From Trichinella spiralis (lineage: Eukaryota; Nematoda; Enoplea; Trichinellida; Trichinellidae): a stretch of DNA of 32,932 nucleotides. This document shows positions 23,040 to 32,932 of the stretch, piece by piece. The position numbers and the translations under genes were made by a program. The notes below the pieces were generated by a model, which was not told where the DNA came from, did not search any database, and saw only the letters and a program-made list of their open reading frames with translations. The stretch covers positions 772,600 to 805,531 of the forward strand of contig CM012953.1 in NCBI GenBank assembly GCA_000181795.3. Direction: 5' to 3'. Position 1 is the stretch's first letter, and each line of letters starts with the position of its first letter.

Positions 23040-25992
23040 TAACTTAAAGTACAAAGATGCTGCATTGCCAGTTGTGTCCAATGCGAAACCGTGTGCTCTA
23101 ATTTCTGTTCAAAGCCAGAATTCTGGAGCAACTGCTCACAAGAACGGGATTTTCAAAACTGAAGTGTTTTCTGCTCCTGAAAAGAAATTTGTACCGAAAT
23201 CCATGCCTGCGTCATCATTGTATTACATCATCAGTGAAACTCCGATTAAATGGAGAGATTTCATCACCGTTGCTATTTTGTTTTTTATAAACTTGCTCAA
23301 TTATATGGATCGATTTACAATTGCTGGTAAGATTGTTAAGATAGCTGTTTCACGCTATAACTTACTTTATCTTTAATAACCGTATAATGGAAAATGATCA
23401 TAATAAATTAACACATGGTAAAGAAATGATGGATATTTATCTGAATTTTAAATTTTGTTAATAATTTATAGTAAATAATATTTGAAAAAAGTTAATTGTA
23501 CCGACGTGAGATAAGGTTATTTTCTTATCGGTATGTTCGTATATTTTATTTTGTATTTGTGGTTTTCATTTTACAATTTTTTAATGCTGAAAACTCATTG
23601 ATTGATTTATTTATTCTTATCTGTCAACAGAAGTAATTAAAGTTTCCATTTAGAAAAAAGATAAATTGGTGAATTCTTTGTAACAGTAATATGATGTTCA
23701 AGTAAATACTCCAATATAATTTCTTGTTAAGTAGTAATTAACAAAAAGTTGTCAAATTTGAAAATTATTACTGAAAAAATTAACGCGTATTAATGAACAG
23801 CATTTAACTTTAGGGAAATTTATTTTGACAGTTTAAAAATTGTTTCGAAATTCTTTCAAATTGTATTACTTTTAGGTGTGCTAACAGAAGTGCAAGAATT
23901 TTACAATATCGGTGATTGGGAAGCCGGTCTTTTGCAGACAGTTTTCATTTCTTTTTACATGGTTTTTGCACCAACATTTGGCTACTTTGGTGATCGTTAT
24001 TCAAGGAAGAAAATCATGATCTGTGGAGTGATTGTGTGGTCTGGAGCAGTTTTGTTCAGCTCGTTTGTGCCGAAAGAAGTGAGCAGCAGTTTGAAAATTT
24101 TCTTAGAAATAAATATCCTGTTCAAGATAACAAACTGTAATGCTAATTTCTGATGATAATTGAACTTTTGTGTTTAGCATTTTTTATTGTTTTTACTGCT
24201 GCGGGGTGTTGTCGGTATTGGCGAAGCATCCTATCAGACCGTTGCAATTACTATTCTTGGTGATCTGTTTACCAAACAGATGCGCTCTCGTATGCTTATG
24301 CTTTTTTATTTTGCCGTACCAATCGGAAGGTGAGAACACAATGCTTGATGTATTTTAATAATTTTTATTGGCAGCATGTTTTCTTGCAGTGGATTAGGTT
24401 TTATTGTCGGATCGAAAGTTGCAAAAGCGGCCTATAATCAATGGCAATGGGGAGTTCGGGTATGAAGATGGAGCTGTTTTGAAATTGTAGGTAGGTTGAT
24501 ATGCGAATTTGATCAGATTTTTCAAGGTAACCCCACCGTTGGGAGTGATTTGCATTTTGCTCGCAATCTTTGTACTGAAAGAACCAAAGCGAGGAGCGGC
24601 GGAACAAAATACAAATAGTGAACCGACTTCTTGGCTAGATGATCTGCGCTATTTGTTGTCAAAGTATTTTGACTTGTTTGTGCTAAGGTGTATTGTTTAT
24701 TTGTTTGTATGTTGTGTTTTATAGTCGCAGCTATGTTTGGTCGACGTTCGGTTTTACTTGCGTCGCATTTACGGTAGGCAGTTTGAGCTGGTGGACTCCA
24801 AATTTCGTCATATACAGTCAGCGAAGTCGTGGAATTGAACCAGACAATTCCGAGTAAATTGCTACACATAAAAACAAGTGCTGTTCTATTTTTAATGAAA
24901 TTATTTTCAATTTGTAATATTTAGAATAAATCTTGTATTTGGTTTGATTACATGCTTGGCGGGATTTTTTGGAGTGGCAGTCGGCTCTACCGCTTCTCAG
25001 ATTTGGAGACGCACCAATCCGAGGGCCGATCCGCTCGTATGCGCCATTGGATTAACTTTGTGCGTTCCTTTCTTATACGCAGCTCTGTGCACAGTGGAAC
25101 ACTCCTTAGCTCTTTGTTGGGTATGATATTTGATGTTGATATTTGATAGCATGAGTTTTGTTGTTGTTCTTGTTCTTATTCTTCTTTAGCCACTTATTTT
25201 TGCTACGATAACTTTGCTTTGCATCAACTGGTCTATTCTATCAGATATTCTTTTGGTAAGTTAATTGTGACATTTCTTTTTAGCATAAGTTCAGAGAAAT
25301 TAATTAATAGCAAAAAATTATATTTATAAACTGTACCAATAAAATGTTATTCTGATGCTATTATTGATCTGGAAGTGCTATATTTATACTTGATAATTTT
25401 TTTCTTATGTAAAATGAATAATCACATTGAAATGTTTCGGTTGGTTTTTAGTCTGTAATTGTTCCACACCGGAGATCTACTGCAACAGCTTGTCAGATTC
25501 TTGTATCCCATTTGCTCGGTGATGCCAGCAGTCCGTATATTATTGGACAAGTATAAAATATACAGCAATATTATTTAACTGTTTTGCACAGACAAGTTTT
25601 ATTTAGCTTTCTGATATTCTTCGAGGTGCTGACCAATCTGACATTGTTCGATTTGTCAGTTTAAAGAATGCACTTTTTATGACCACTTTTACAACAGTGT
25701 TGGGTGCGTTCTTTTTTTACGGTGTTGCGTGGTTCATTGAGGAGAGTCAGAAGAAGATGAACGATGAACTCAACTGTACTTTTAGATCAACTGAACTAAA
25801 ATGACTTATGGGAAAATTATAATTAATTTCATTTCAGCATCTTTCAAACCAGTAGCGATTACGTCTTCATCGAGCGAATTTCCATCGATATTCAACAATG
25901 ATTCGTCTTGTAATTCATCCGAGGAACAGTTGGTAGCTGAAAGTGATACTTTCACGCGTGCTGGTGACAAATCAGTTGAAGCGGAAATTTAG
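23040..25992 (+). CDS. spns1: Spinster (SPNS) family major facilitator transporter, first exon unresolved
   Basis: Eleven exons keep one frame: (23040)-23326, 23876-24078, 24178-24329, 24390-24459, 24527-24663, 24725-24853, 24925-25120, 25190-25255, 25452-25550, 25607-25775, 25838-25992. Spinster proteins are 12-helix transporters of late endosomes and lysosomes, exporting lysophospholipids or sphingolipids. Matches to animal SPNS run the whole length: [15 protein letters not shown] in helix 1; [20 protein letters not shown]; the MFS loop [62 protein letters not shown]. The C-terminal tail is Ser/acid-rich. The exon opens at a TTAG acceptor (23038-23039) and is in frame from there without ATG until 23203 (MPASSLYY). 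The start is therefore either that ATG (499 aa) or in an unseen upstream exon that would add about 55 residues. Out-of-frame ATGs at 23057 and 23081 argue for the upstream exon. Confidence 0.9.
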
Positions 25993-26608
25993 AGTTCTTC
26001 TTTCTTTTATAAATATATACGATATGTACGATATATATTTATAAATATATAAATATACGAACTTTTTAAAATATGTACAAGTTTCTCATATTGTTCATTG
26101 AAAAAACTGTGCTTCTTCGTTTATCAGTTGCTTGTCGGAAATAGTTTTCTTCAGTGCTTGTTCTCTTCTTTTTGCAATTTTCATAATTGAATTAACTCAG
26201 GGTTTGCTTTGAGTTCTCAATTTAATTTATTGCTTGTTTGAATTTTCATTTTTCTATTTACAATATTCAATACTGTATTATCGCATGCAAGAATTACTTT
26301 CTGGCTATGATAAATAAAATTAGCATATTTTGTTGTTGCACTGATGATACTCGAAAAATGAGGATTGGAAATCTTGTGCATAATATTGCATTCACGCACG
26401 CATTACCTTGATCAAACAAAATAATATAGGATCGCAGTAAGAAAAACTTAAAATGAAAATTTAAACTTATAAAAGTGGTGTCCAAAGCTCTGCTATTTGA
26501 ATTTTTATTTTAAGAAAACAGTTCAAACCAATCAAAATAAAATAGAAATTTAATTGCTTAAATACGAAATTTGCACAGGTTAAACAATGAAATGCAACCG
26601 ATATCCAA
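25993..26608. other. 3' flank of the Spinster-like gene
   Basis: AT-rich, including an ATATA-rich stretch at 26010-26060. Nothing coding is supported. TTAA tetranucleotides, the target of piggyBac elements, occur several times here, but no terminal repeat of the neighbouring fossil could be placed. Confidence 0.45.
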
Positions 26609-27180
26609 TTACACAAAACATCGAATGAAAAGTAGGCGGCATTCAAAAGAACATTTTATTCGACGGGATGGTGCAGCAGCTGATTTACATGACTTTTTTG
26701 GCACTGGCTTGTCAGCAAGGCAGAACGACCAGCTTAGGCTAGCGGTAAAAGCAAGCAAATCGAGCATTTTTGATGTATCCGCAGTAAAAGTTTCATGCTT
26801 TCTGTACGGTAACCATGCCTTCGTGGCTGCTGTACCAAACACCCAAAAGAATACTCGTCGGTATCTCTTATCTTTTGTAGAAAAAATATTATGTAAACCT
26901 TTGAGCATACTGCTCAGGTCTACAGCACCCATTTGCTAGTTGTATTCATGTACACCTACAGGAGCTGGAACCACGATATATTTTTTGCATGATGGTTCCA
27001 CCTTCTCTTCTTGACCACATGTTGTGTCCAGGCGAATGTTGATGACAATAGGACGGCTCAAACCATTTGACAACTTTTACGCTGTTTATTTCGTCTGTCA
27101 TTTGTGTAAACAGGCTTCTGCCTTGTCTACGCAGAATGGCATATTCGACCATCTCGTGCAGCACTCGCTTCACACTTCGG
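26609..27180 (-). mobile_element. Decayed piggyBac-type transposase
   Basis: Plain DNA transposon remnant. On the minus strand the frame at 26932-26609 begins MGAVDLSSMLKGLHNIFSTK and continues RYRRVFFWVFGTAATKAWLP YR. This is the conserved MGGVD...RR.FF..L...V.NA...YR block of piggyBac transposases (DDE_Tnp_1_7), followed by a cysteine-containing C-terminal tail. Upstream pieces in shifted frames give INSVKVVKWF, LLSSTFA, VVKKRRW and IVVPAPVGVHEYN, the order expected in the family (VKW.., LLST, RW, P..V..YN). The coding frame is broken by at least one stop (TAG just before MGAVD) and at least two frame changes between 26940 and 27100. Further coding-like but unplaced pieces reach about 27430. 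Terminal repeats were not found, so the boundaries are approximate. Confidence 0.72.
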
Positions 27181-27530
27181 TAACTTCTTTTCGCTTCTAA
27201 TCTCAGTCCAGCTTCTCCGGCTTATATAGGAAAGGTGCAGGCCGCATGTGTACAGTTCAGGTCGTCCAGGAATTTCATTCTGTTGTCTTCTTGACGACCA
27301 TCAGCTTCGCGCTCTTCCTTAAATTCATCAGCCAGTTCACCGGCTACTATGATCCGTCATCATCAGAAACGAGCGTCGCCTGGTGTCTGCTGCCCTGGTG
27401 CATGCTTTCACAACCATACCGTGCCGTGATTTGGGCAACGCCAGAAGGCCCTCTTAGAGAAGCTTATAGAAGCTTAGCTCTTAGAGAATCTCTTAGAAAA
27501 ATTATATGAAATAGCTATGTTAGTGTCCAA

Positions 27531-27912
27531 TGTAACGGACTTTTCGTCAAAGCAGCGGATCGACCACCGTCTTGTTGTTCTTGGTCGTGAAATCACCGTC
27601 CGAGTTGACCTTACGGCAAAGTACTCTTCTTGAGGAAGACATGTGTGGTGAATGATTTACAAAACGAACAGAAAACAATCATTTCAAATGTTTATTACGC
27701 TGTGCTACTAACAACCACCACAAAAAATCACAACACGACCGACAGCTCACCAGAACCGCACACCAGTGTCCGCACACCGTCAGGTTCAAATGTGCCTTCT
27801 ACGGTAGCCGAGTGCTACGATGTAGTAGTGCATGATCAACTCGGCCTTTCCTGATTTTCCTTCCTTGACTCTGGAATATAAGAGACGTCATCAGCTAGCC
27901 GGGACTGTTACA
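27531..27912 (-). mobile_element. LTR retrotransposon LTR (probably solo), Ty3/Gypsy- or BEL/Pao-like
   Basis: A 382-bp unit with TG...CA ends. On the minus strand it starts TGTAACAGTCCCGGCTAGC and ends GTCCGTTACA, so the ends form a short inverted repeat, TGTAAC/GTTACA. The minus strand also carries a TATA-like stretch near its start and AATAAA about two-thirds in, as expected of an LTR. The flanks are CCAA on both sides (27527-27530 and 27913-27916), consistent with a 4-bp target duplication and a solo LTR. No second LTR and no recognisable gag-pol was seen. With only one LTR its age cannot be estimated. Confidence 0.7.
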
Positions 27913-28655
27913 CCAATGATGCAACACAACTTTGCAACGCTAGAACGGAGCTGCCTCGTTACTTCAGACCATCAAATTTTGTAAAATTATAAAGGAATGC
28001 ATCCTAAAGTTGGGTTAAATTTTGGAGTCTTTGTTACATGGCTTTGCAAAAACATGGAAACTGCACATAATTTTGAAAGAAGAAATTGACAATAAAACAG
28101 TTATTCTACAATTAGATAAAAGTAAAAAGAAATGAATTGAATTTTTTAATGTGTATTTGCACATTAAACAGATCTGTTTGATTTTTAATTTTTGAGTTTG
28201 CAATTTGAGCACGCATTTATTGCATAATGCATTTAATTATGTTTTCTATTAGGAAAACATAAAAAATAAAATAATTAAATTAACGTTCTACAAACAAATA
28301 TATGCAATTTTTGGATTACTACTCTATTTTATCATTTTACAGTAAGACAACAATTGATCTTAATTTTTTCATACTGTATTACTTAGTTGTAACCACTTAG
28401 GTTGACTATAAAATTATTACGCATTTTATTGTTTTGAAAACTGTTATTTTTATTTAGTAATTAATAATTGATTAATAGATTAATCTAATATTTAATTAAT
28501 ACTAATAGACTGTTTGGAAGAATTAAATTGTTTTATGTTATATTGTATATTGTCTTAAATAGAGGTTAATTTACGTAAATTTATTAAATGCTACTTATTG
28601 ATAATTTTTGATAGAAAATTTGCAGTGTTATTTAATAAATAATGTTATTGTTTTA
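27913..28655. other. Upstream region of rpl-27
   Basis: The first about 60 bp are GC-richer and could belong to the older element into which the LTR inserted. The rest is very AT-rich, with no gene. The rpl-27 promoter should lie at its right end, but no named motif was recognised. Confidence 0.45.
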
Positions 28656-28656
28656 G
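28655..28656 (+). promoter_or_regulatory. Probable splice acceptor in the rpl-27 5' UTR (spliced-leader or 5' UTR intron)
   Basis: TTATTGTTTTAG lies 23 bp before the rpl-27 ATG, with a pyrimidine-rich tract typical of this gene's other acceptors. No donor is evident nearby, and nematode ribosomal protein genes are often trans-spliced, so a spliced-leader site is the favoured reading. A cis 5' UTR intron is the alternative. Confidence 0.5.
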
Positions 28657-28679
28657 ACTGACTGCTCAGTTTTGATAAA

Positions 28680-29530
28680 ATGGGGAAAATAATGAAGCCT
28701 GGTCGAGTAGTGATTGTACTGGCAGGAAAATATGCCGGTCGCAAAGCGATTGTTATTAAGGTAATTTGAAATTCTTATCATAATCGTTTAATGAAATGAT
28801 GAGGAAAAGTGTTTTCGTTTTAATAACATTTAATACAAACTTATTTATTGCAACATGCATATTTTGAATGATTAATATGGTAAATTTGTTACTTGACTGC
28901 AAAGCAGAATTTTTCAGACACATGATGAAGGAAGTGCAGATCGAAACTATGGTTATGCTTTTGTGGCTGGTGTGGATCAGTATCCATTGCAGATTACTAG
29001 AAAAATGGGAAAGTTAAAACAAGCCAAGCGAATCAAGATACGACCTTTTCTGAAAGTTATAAATCATAGTCATCTTTTGCCAACTAGGTATTTAGTTGTC
29101 AAAGCGATTTTTAGAAAAACATAATTTATAATTTTCAGGTACATTGTGGAATTAAACTTTGATAAATCAGTGGTCAATGAGCACAGTTTGAGAGATAAAG
29201 TAAAATGCAAAAAAGCGAAACGAGATGTTCGACAGCTTTTTGAGGAGAGGTAACTTTGCGAATTCATATTTTTACATGAAGCATTTCATTTATTTTTTTA
29301 ATATTGAATTCAGTTAAGTTGTATCAAGTTTTTTGTTTTAGTATGTAAACTTACGTTGAAATTAATTTTTTTTTATTTATGGCATTGCATTTATTTTATA
29401 ATTTTGTTAACTTTTGTAATTATTTATATTTGTGCTGTTATAATAATAAGAGTTAATTTTTATTGATAAAATTCCTTTCAGATATAAACTGGGAAAGAAC
29501 AAATGGTTTTTTACAAAACTGAGATTCTGA
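28680..29530 (+). CDS. rpl-27: Large-subunit ribosomal protein L27 (eL27)
   Basis: Four exons, 28680-28760, 28918-29087, 29139-29249 and 29482-29530, give 136 aa, exactly the length of human and worm eL27. The protein starts [20 protein letters not shown] (KOW-type fold). It continues with [20 protein letters not shown], then KPFLKV-like [17 protein letters not shown], and ends [19 protein letters not shown], nearly identical to the family end. eL27 is a structural component of the 60S ribosomal subunit. All acceptors are TTTCAG and all junction phases agree. A poly(A) signal AATAAA follows at 29592-29597. The gene converges with eif-1. No lesion was seen. Confidence 0.96.
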
Positions 29531-29869
29531 AATGCTGTGTTCATCTGTGTCCATGCTGATTATTCTTATTCCTTAAAAAACTGAAATTGGAAATAAAATG
29601 GTGTATGTAATGCTTTTGCGTTTGCATTTTCGCATTAAATGTTTTGTTTATTCAATACATGCAATGCAATTCAGAAAATAACTGTAGAACTAACGGTCTT
29701 TTATTATATTTATTGTTGAATTAATGATTAATTTTTAAAACTCATAAAACTGTTAATACTAAATAAAGTTGATAAGAGTATAATGAAGCAGAAATGCAAA
29801 AAGTGGAAGACAGTACTTTATTAGAACTGTCAAAAACGCTTCCGAAGCAAGATAGCAAAATAAAAGCAC
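29531..29869. other. Convergent 3' UTRs of rpl-27 and eif-1
   Basis: 339 bp between the two stop codons. The rpl-27 signal AATAAA is at 29592-29597. A minus-strand AATAAA (TTTATT at 29817-29822) is about 48 bp beyond the eif-1 stop. The transcripts may end without overlapping. Confidence 0.7.
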
Positions 29870-30612
29870 TCAAAAACCATGCACTTTACAATTTTCATCT
29901 TTCGCAATTCCAACTTTAACTAAAAATTCTTTTATATTTTGACGTTGATCTCCCGTTAACTGAATTACTTCGCCATATTCAGGGTGCTCCACGACTGTAC
30001 CATTGCAGTTGTACTCCTGAAATTTTTTCAAAAATCTCCTCAACAATGCATATTCATTCTAATTTTCGACAACAGTCTATGCTTCTTTATTGTAAAAACA
30101 TTACAGCTTTAAAAGGGAATATAACAACATTAATCTTTATTCATAAGCTTTCCATCCGATTTTAAGGAAAGTGCTGTCACGTACATTATAATGTACCAAA
30201 AAAGAAACAAATTTAAATTTATAGTAAAGTTAATAAAAAATTAAATCCAAATTATAACTTGACGAAATTTGCTGTATCGTAACTTAGTCTGTGATGAATT
30301 ATTTAATCGATTAACTCGAATAAAATTGATTTTGACTTCAAAAATAAGCTTACTTTTTTTAAGTAACGAACAATCTTTTTCAGATCATATTCCAATGCTA
30401 TTCCCTGCACAGTAGTAATTGTTTTTCTGCCAGTTCTTTGCTGAATTCGAATGTGTATTAAACCTTGCTTTGTACCTTCTTCATCGTCCAGTTGCTCAAA
30501 GGCATCTAAGGCGATAATAAGCATAAATAATTGGTAAACTATAAAATTTCATTTCTTGTTTCTTACCTTTTGGCTTATTCAAATTCTGTATGGATATATT
30601 TTTATCCGTCAT
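29870..30612 (-). CDS. eif-1: Translation initiation factor eIF1 (SUI1 family)
   Basis: Three exons, 30612-30567, 30505-30354 and 30016-29870, give 114 aa, the usual eIF1 length. The N terminus MTDKNISIQNLNKPKDAFEQ is followed by GLIHIRIQQRTGRKTITTVQ, GIALEYDLKKIVRYLKK, YNCNGTVVEHPEYGEVIQLT, GDQRQNIKEFLVKVGI and the family's terminal KVHGF. eIF1 binds the 40S subunit near the P site and enforces start-codon choice and scanning. SIQNLN and TITTVQGI match nematode forms especially closely. The ATG is the only one in frame before the first GTAAGA donor. Poly(A) signal at 29822-29817 on the minus strand. No damage seen. Confidence 0.96.
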
Positions 30613-31170
30613 TTTACCCTTTCAATTGATCAACAACGTACTGTACAATAAATAAAATTAAGTTCAAATTATTATGAGTTTATGTATGCACTCATAAACT
30701 CACAGTAATATGAAGAAAAAATATTGAAATATCATGCTTTGAATACTTAAACATTTATTATATTTTTATATGCTTATATTTGTTTGCAGTGATTCATTAA
30801 TGGATGGTGTAAAAAATGGAATTGCCGTAAATGATGAATTCAGATAAAAACGAAATATGTTTCAAATAACTGAAAGCAACTTAGGAGATATAAAATAAAA
30901 TTAATTTAATTTAATTTAATTTAATATTGAAATTTTGAAAAAGTTCGTATTTTTGAAGCAATTTATAATTTATAGGTCTAGTACTGATTTCCCTCCTGAT
31001 ATATAAATCTGCTCCCACTGTTTGTAAATAAATTTGTCGCCTGTTGAAATTTATCAAGATTGGATGTTAATTTCCGGGTGTAATGTCAGAATACTGAATA
31101 ATCTGTTTGAAAAATCTGGAATGTTGTAGCAACACTTCCAATTTCCGGGTTACAAATGGCACTAATGCTA
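30613..31170. other. Upstream region of eif-1
   Basis: AT-rich, no gene supported. It contains a TTTAA pentanucleotide repeat (30898-30924) and two copies of AATTTCCGGGT about 70 bp apart (near 31069 and 31139) just left of the inverted-repeat element. Confidence 0.5.
30898..30924. repeat. (TTTAA)n pentanucleotide microsatellite
   Basis: About five TTTAA units between eif-1 and the inverted-repeat element. Confidence 0.85.
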
Positions 31171-32322
31171 ACGTTACGTTTTAGCTCGTAATTTCACTTA
31201 ATTTTACGCATAATTTCACGCATATGCTTTTGTCAAACATTGTTCGCGTTTCTCGTCACATCACATATGTTGGTAAAGGCGATTTTAATACAAGGGGAAA
31301 TGCACAATTGACAAACTGTTCACAGTTGCAGCTTTCCAGCTAAACCAACGAGTGACAACTACTAAATTGTTAGCATCTGATTAATTTCTTGATTTTACTG
31401 GGAGTGTTCTGTTTAAATCTTTTTTGTTTACAATCCAAGAATTTTACTTTAATATTCACAAAGTTTCTTTCATTACGAAACAGCCATATATGTATTTTTA
31501 TACATGTCGATTAGTTTTGCTGTTTGTATGAAAAATCCTGTTTGACGTTCATACATTTCACATAAAATACAGTCGAACTTGGTTAAGTGCACATTGAATA
31601 AGTGCTTAAGATTTTGGCCAAAAAAATTCCCATTATTTAATTAAACGGTAAAATAATGGATAAGTGCATGGAAATTCTTTCGAAATTCAACCAAGTTGTA
31701 ACCAAGTTCAAATGTAATTTGAAATGCAACATCAAACAGATCAGCTACATCATAAGAGCTGCTTTTGATGCGGAATGTTTAAATATTTCGTTATCACTGA
31801 AATACACATTGAAAGATTGCAAATGGAAATGAGAATAGATGGCAATTTAAGTGTTCACCAACGCACTAGTCGGTTTCGTTCAAATGTAAAAACAGAAAGT
31901 TTACAATTTACACCAAATATATAAATAAATTTGTTTTTTGATTTGTAAATAATATTGCAGATTTTTAATTTTTTATTTAAATAAAATATACGAAGGAAAG
32001 CAATAACTCTGTTGAACAGGAGCAAAAGAAACATTGGAAGGATTAAAGATAAAATTCGTTTGCAAACCAGAAAAATTTTCAGAGAACAGGCAGGAAAATC
32101 AGAAAAGTATTTCGATGCTAACAAAAATTAGCAATTGCCAGTCCTAATTTTAACTCAGAACTGCAGCTGTGGACAATTTATCACTTGTTTACTTTCCCTT
32201 TGTATTAAAATCGCCTTTACCAACATATGTGATGTGACGAGAAAAGCGAAAAATGTTTGACAAAGGCATATGCGTGAAATCATGCGTAAAATTCCTTGAA
32301 ATTGCGAGCTAAAACGTAACGT
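31171..32322. mobile_element. Long-terminal-inverted-repeat element (non-autonomous DNA transposon or foldback)
   Basis: The left arm 31171-31332 and right arm 32161-32322 are inverted copies of each other, both 162 bp, roughly 90% identical by eye. The outer ends begin ACGTTACGTTTTAGCTCG, and the best-conserved core is CACATCACATATGTTGGTAA and on. The 828-bp interior is AT-rich with no transposase-like frame. No clear target-site duplication was found at the outer edges, so the superfamily is left open. The pattern fits a MITE- or foldback-type non-autonomous element. A pogo-like element sits inside it. Confidence 0.75.
31570..31711. mobile_element. Nested pogo/Tigger-like MITE
   Basis: Inside the inverted-repeat element, TACAGTCGAACTTGGTTAAG begins a segment of about 140 bp whose other end, read in reverse, gives GAACTTGGTTACAACTTGG. 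The CAGTCGAAC...GGTTAA start, the TA in front of it and the repeated subterminal AAGTGCA words (near 31587, 31601 and 31663) resemble pogo/Tigger ends. There is no coding sequence. The right boundary is approximate. Confidence 0.5.
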
Positions 32323-32932
32323 CTGGCTGTTCTTTACTGTTGTTGTTGCTGCTGTTGGGTAGTGAAAAATAAAAATCACTATTTAACTTATTTTTGTATC
32401 GTTTTTTTCTGAATTATTACTATCGCATTTGATATAACGTCACTCTGGTACTATAAAATATAGAATAATGATAAAAATTATTATTGAAAACGTTGATCAC
32501 TAAAAAGTATTGAAAAAACTTATAAATCTTGATTGAAACAATTCCCAAATAAGAAATATTTTCATTATTAATGTTATGTCATCACTATTAAAGTTACGTA
32601 ATCCTAAATGGAATATTTGAACCAATGAAATGAAGAACATTACAGCTAATCACAACTGAAGAATTCGAATCAATTAGGAATTAGACAAGAGAAACCAATG
32701 AGACAACGGCACAAAGGTCCAATAAAATAGCGAGTTCAACGACCAGTAAAATTAGACGGTGAAAATTTGTCCCGAAATCGGCCATCCCGTTCTTATCATT
32801 ATCTACCTATCTTTTTTGGACTGCCAGTGATGCTGAAAACCATCCGGAGTGTTTGCTGATGTTATTATGATTATGAACTTCATTATTCCGAAAAATACGA
32901 CTAGGCATTATGGTGTACAGCTTTGGAGAAAT
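32323..32932. other. Window-end region without a supported gene
   Basis: AT-rich sequence with a short TTG/CTG run (32338-32357). At the very end the minus strand is open from 32932 to a TAG near 32808 (ISPKLYTIMPSRIFRNNEVH and on), about 41 codons. This could be the 3' end of a gene continuing past the window, but the evidence is too weak to call one. Confidence 0.4.

Noticed and set aside
26571-26939. 122-codon plus-strand frame
   Set aside because: It is antisense to the piggyBac C-terminal block, which is the recognisable coding strand.
1-32932. CRISPR arrays, operons or prokaryotic promoters
   Set aside because: Spliced genes throughout and no regularly spaced direct repeats with unique spacers; the tandem runs are simple microsatellites.
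32808-32932. Minus-strand open end reading ISPKLYTIMPSRIF and on
   Set aside because: Only about 41 codons at the window edge, with the plus strand partly open as well and no domain; too little to call a gene.

Overview
This window is animal, almost certainly nematode, nuclear DNA. Genes are interrupted by many small GT-AG introns in AT-rich DNA with GC-richer exons. The two translation proteins read nematode-like: eIF1 begins with SIQNLN and carries GRKTITTVQGI, and ribosomal protein L27 has HLLPTRY and ends FTKLRF. Long low-complexity introns and a cluster of decayed transposons fit a clade I (Trichinella-like) worm, but that narrower placement is only inference.

Layout. (1) 552-3392 (+): a 12-exon ANL-superfamily acyl-CoA synthetase, 552 aa, open when spliced but with several catalytic motifs altered. 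(2) 4629-7581 (-), convergent with it: a 3-exon, 825-aa protein with a wax-ester-synthase/DGAT (WS/DGAT) type acyltransferase fold and no HHxxxDG catalytic motif. The stretch between their 3' ends holds a possible further spliced minus-strand tail (3759-4247). (3) 8125-11100: a second copy of about 1950-4922, holding the 3' half of the synthetase and the 3' end of the acyltransferase gene. It is near-identical in the middle, strongly diverged on the left, indel-ridden on the right, and runs into an N gap (11101-11813). It is either a partial tandem duplication or an uncollapsed haplotype. (4) 11905-12009 (-): an orphan first coding exon facing the gap. (5) 13200-18657 (+): a complete 16-exon NCAM/Fasciclin II-type adhesion receptor (signal peptide, five Ig, two FN3, one membrane helix, short cysteine-rich tail; 825 aa). 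(6) 19370-19631 (-): the 3' end of an unidentified gene. (7) 23040-25992 (+): a Spinster (SPNS) family lysosomal transporter whose first exon is not found. (8) 26609-27180 (-): a decayed piggyBac transposase, followed by a 382-bp LTR (27531-27912) flanked by a 4-bp repeat. (9) 28680-29530 (+): rpl-27, convergent with eif-1 at 29870-30612 (-). (10) 31171-32322: a 1.15-kb element with 162-bp inverted arms and a nested pogo-like MITE.

The genes do not form a pathway as a set. The one suggestive pairing is the convergent acyl-CoA synthetase and WS/DGAT-like protein: fatty-acyl activation next to acyl transfer, with both proteins carrying altered catalytic motifs. rpl-27 and eif-1 are both translation genes and converge with a 339-bp gap. 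Splice structures were built by eye from frame continuity and GT-AG signals and have not been checked against transcripts.
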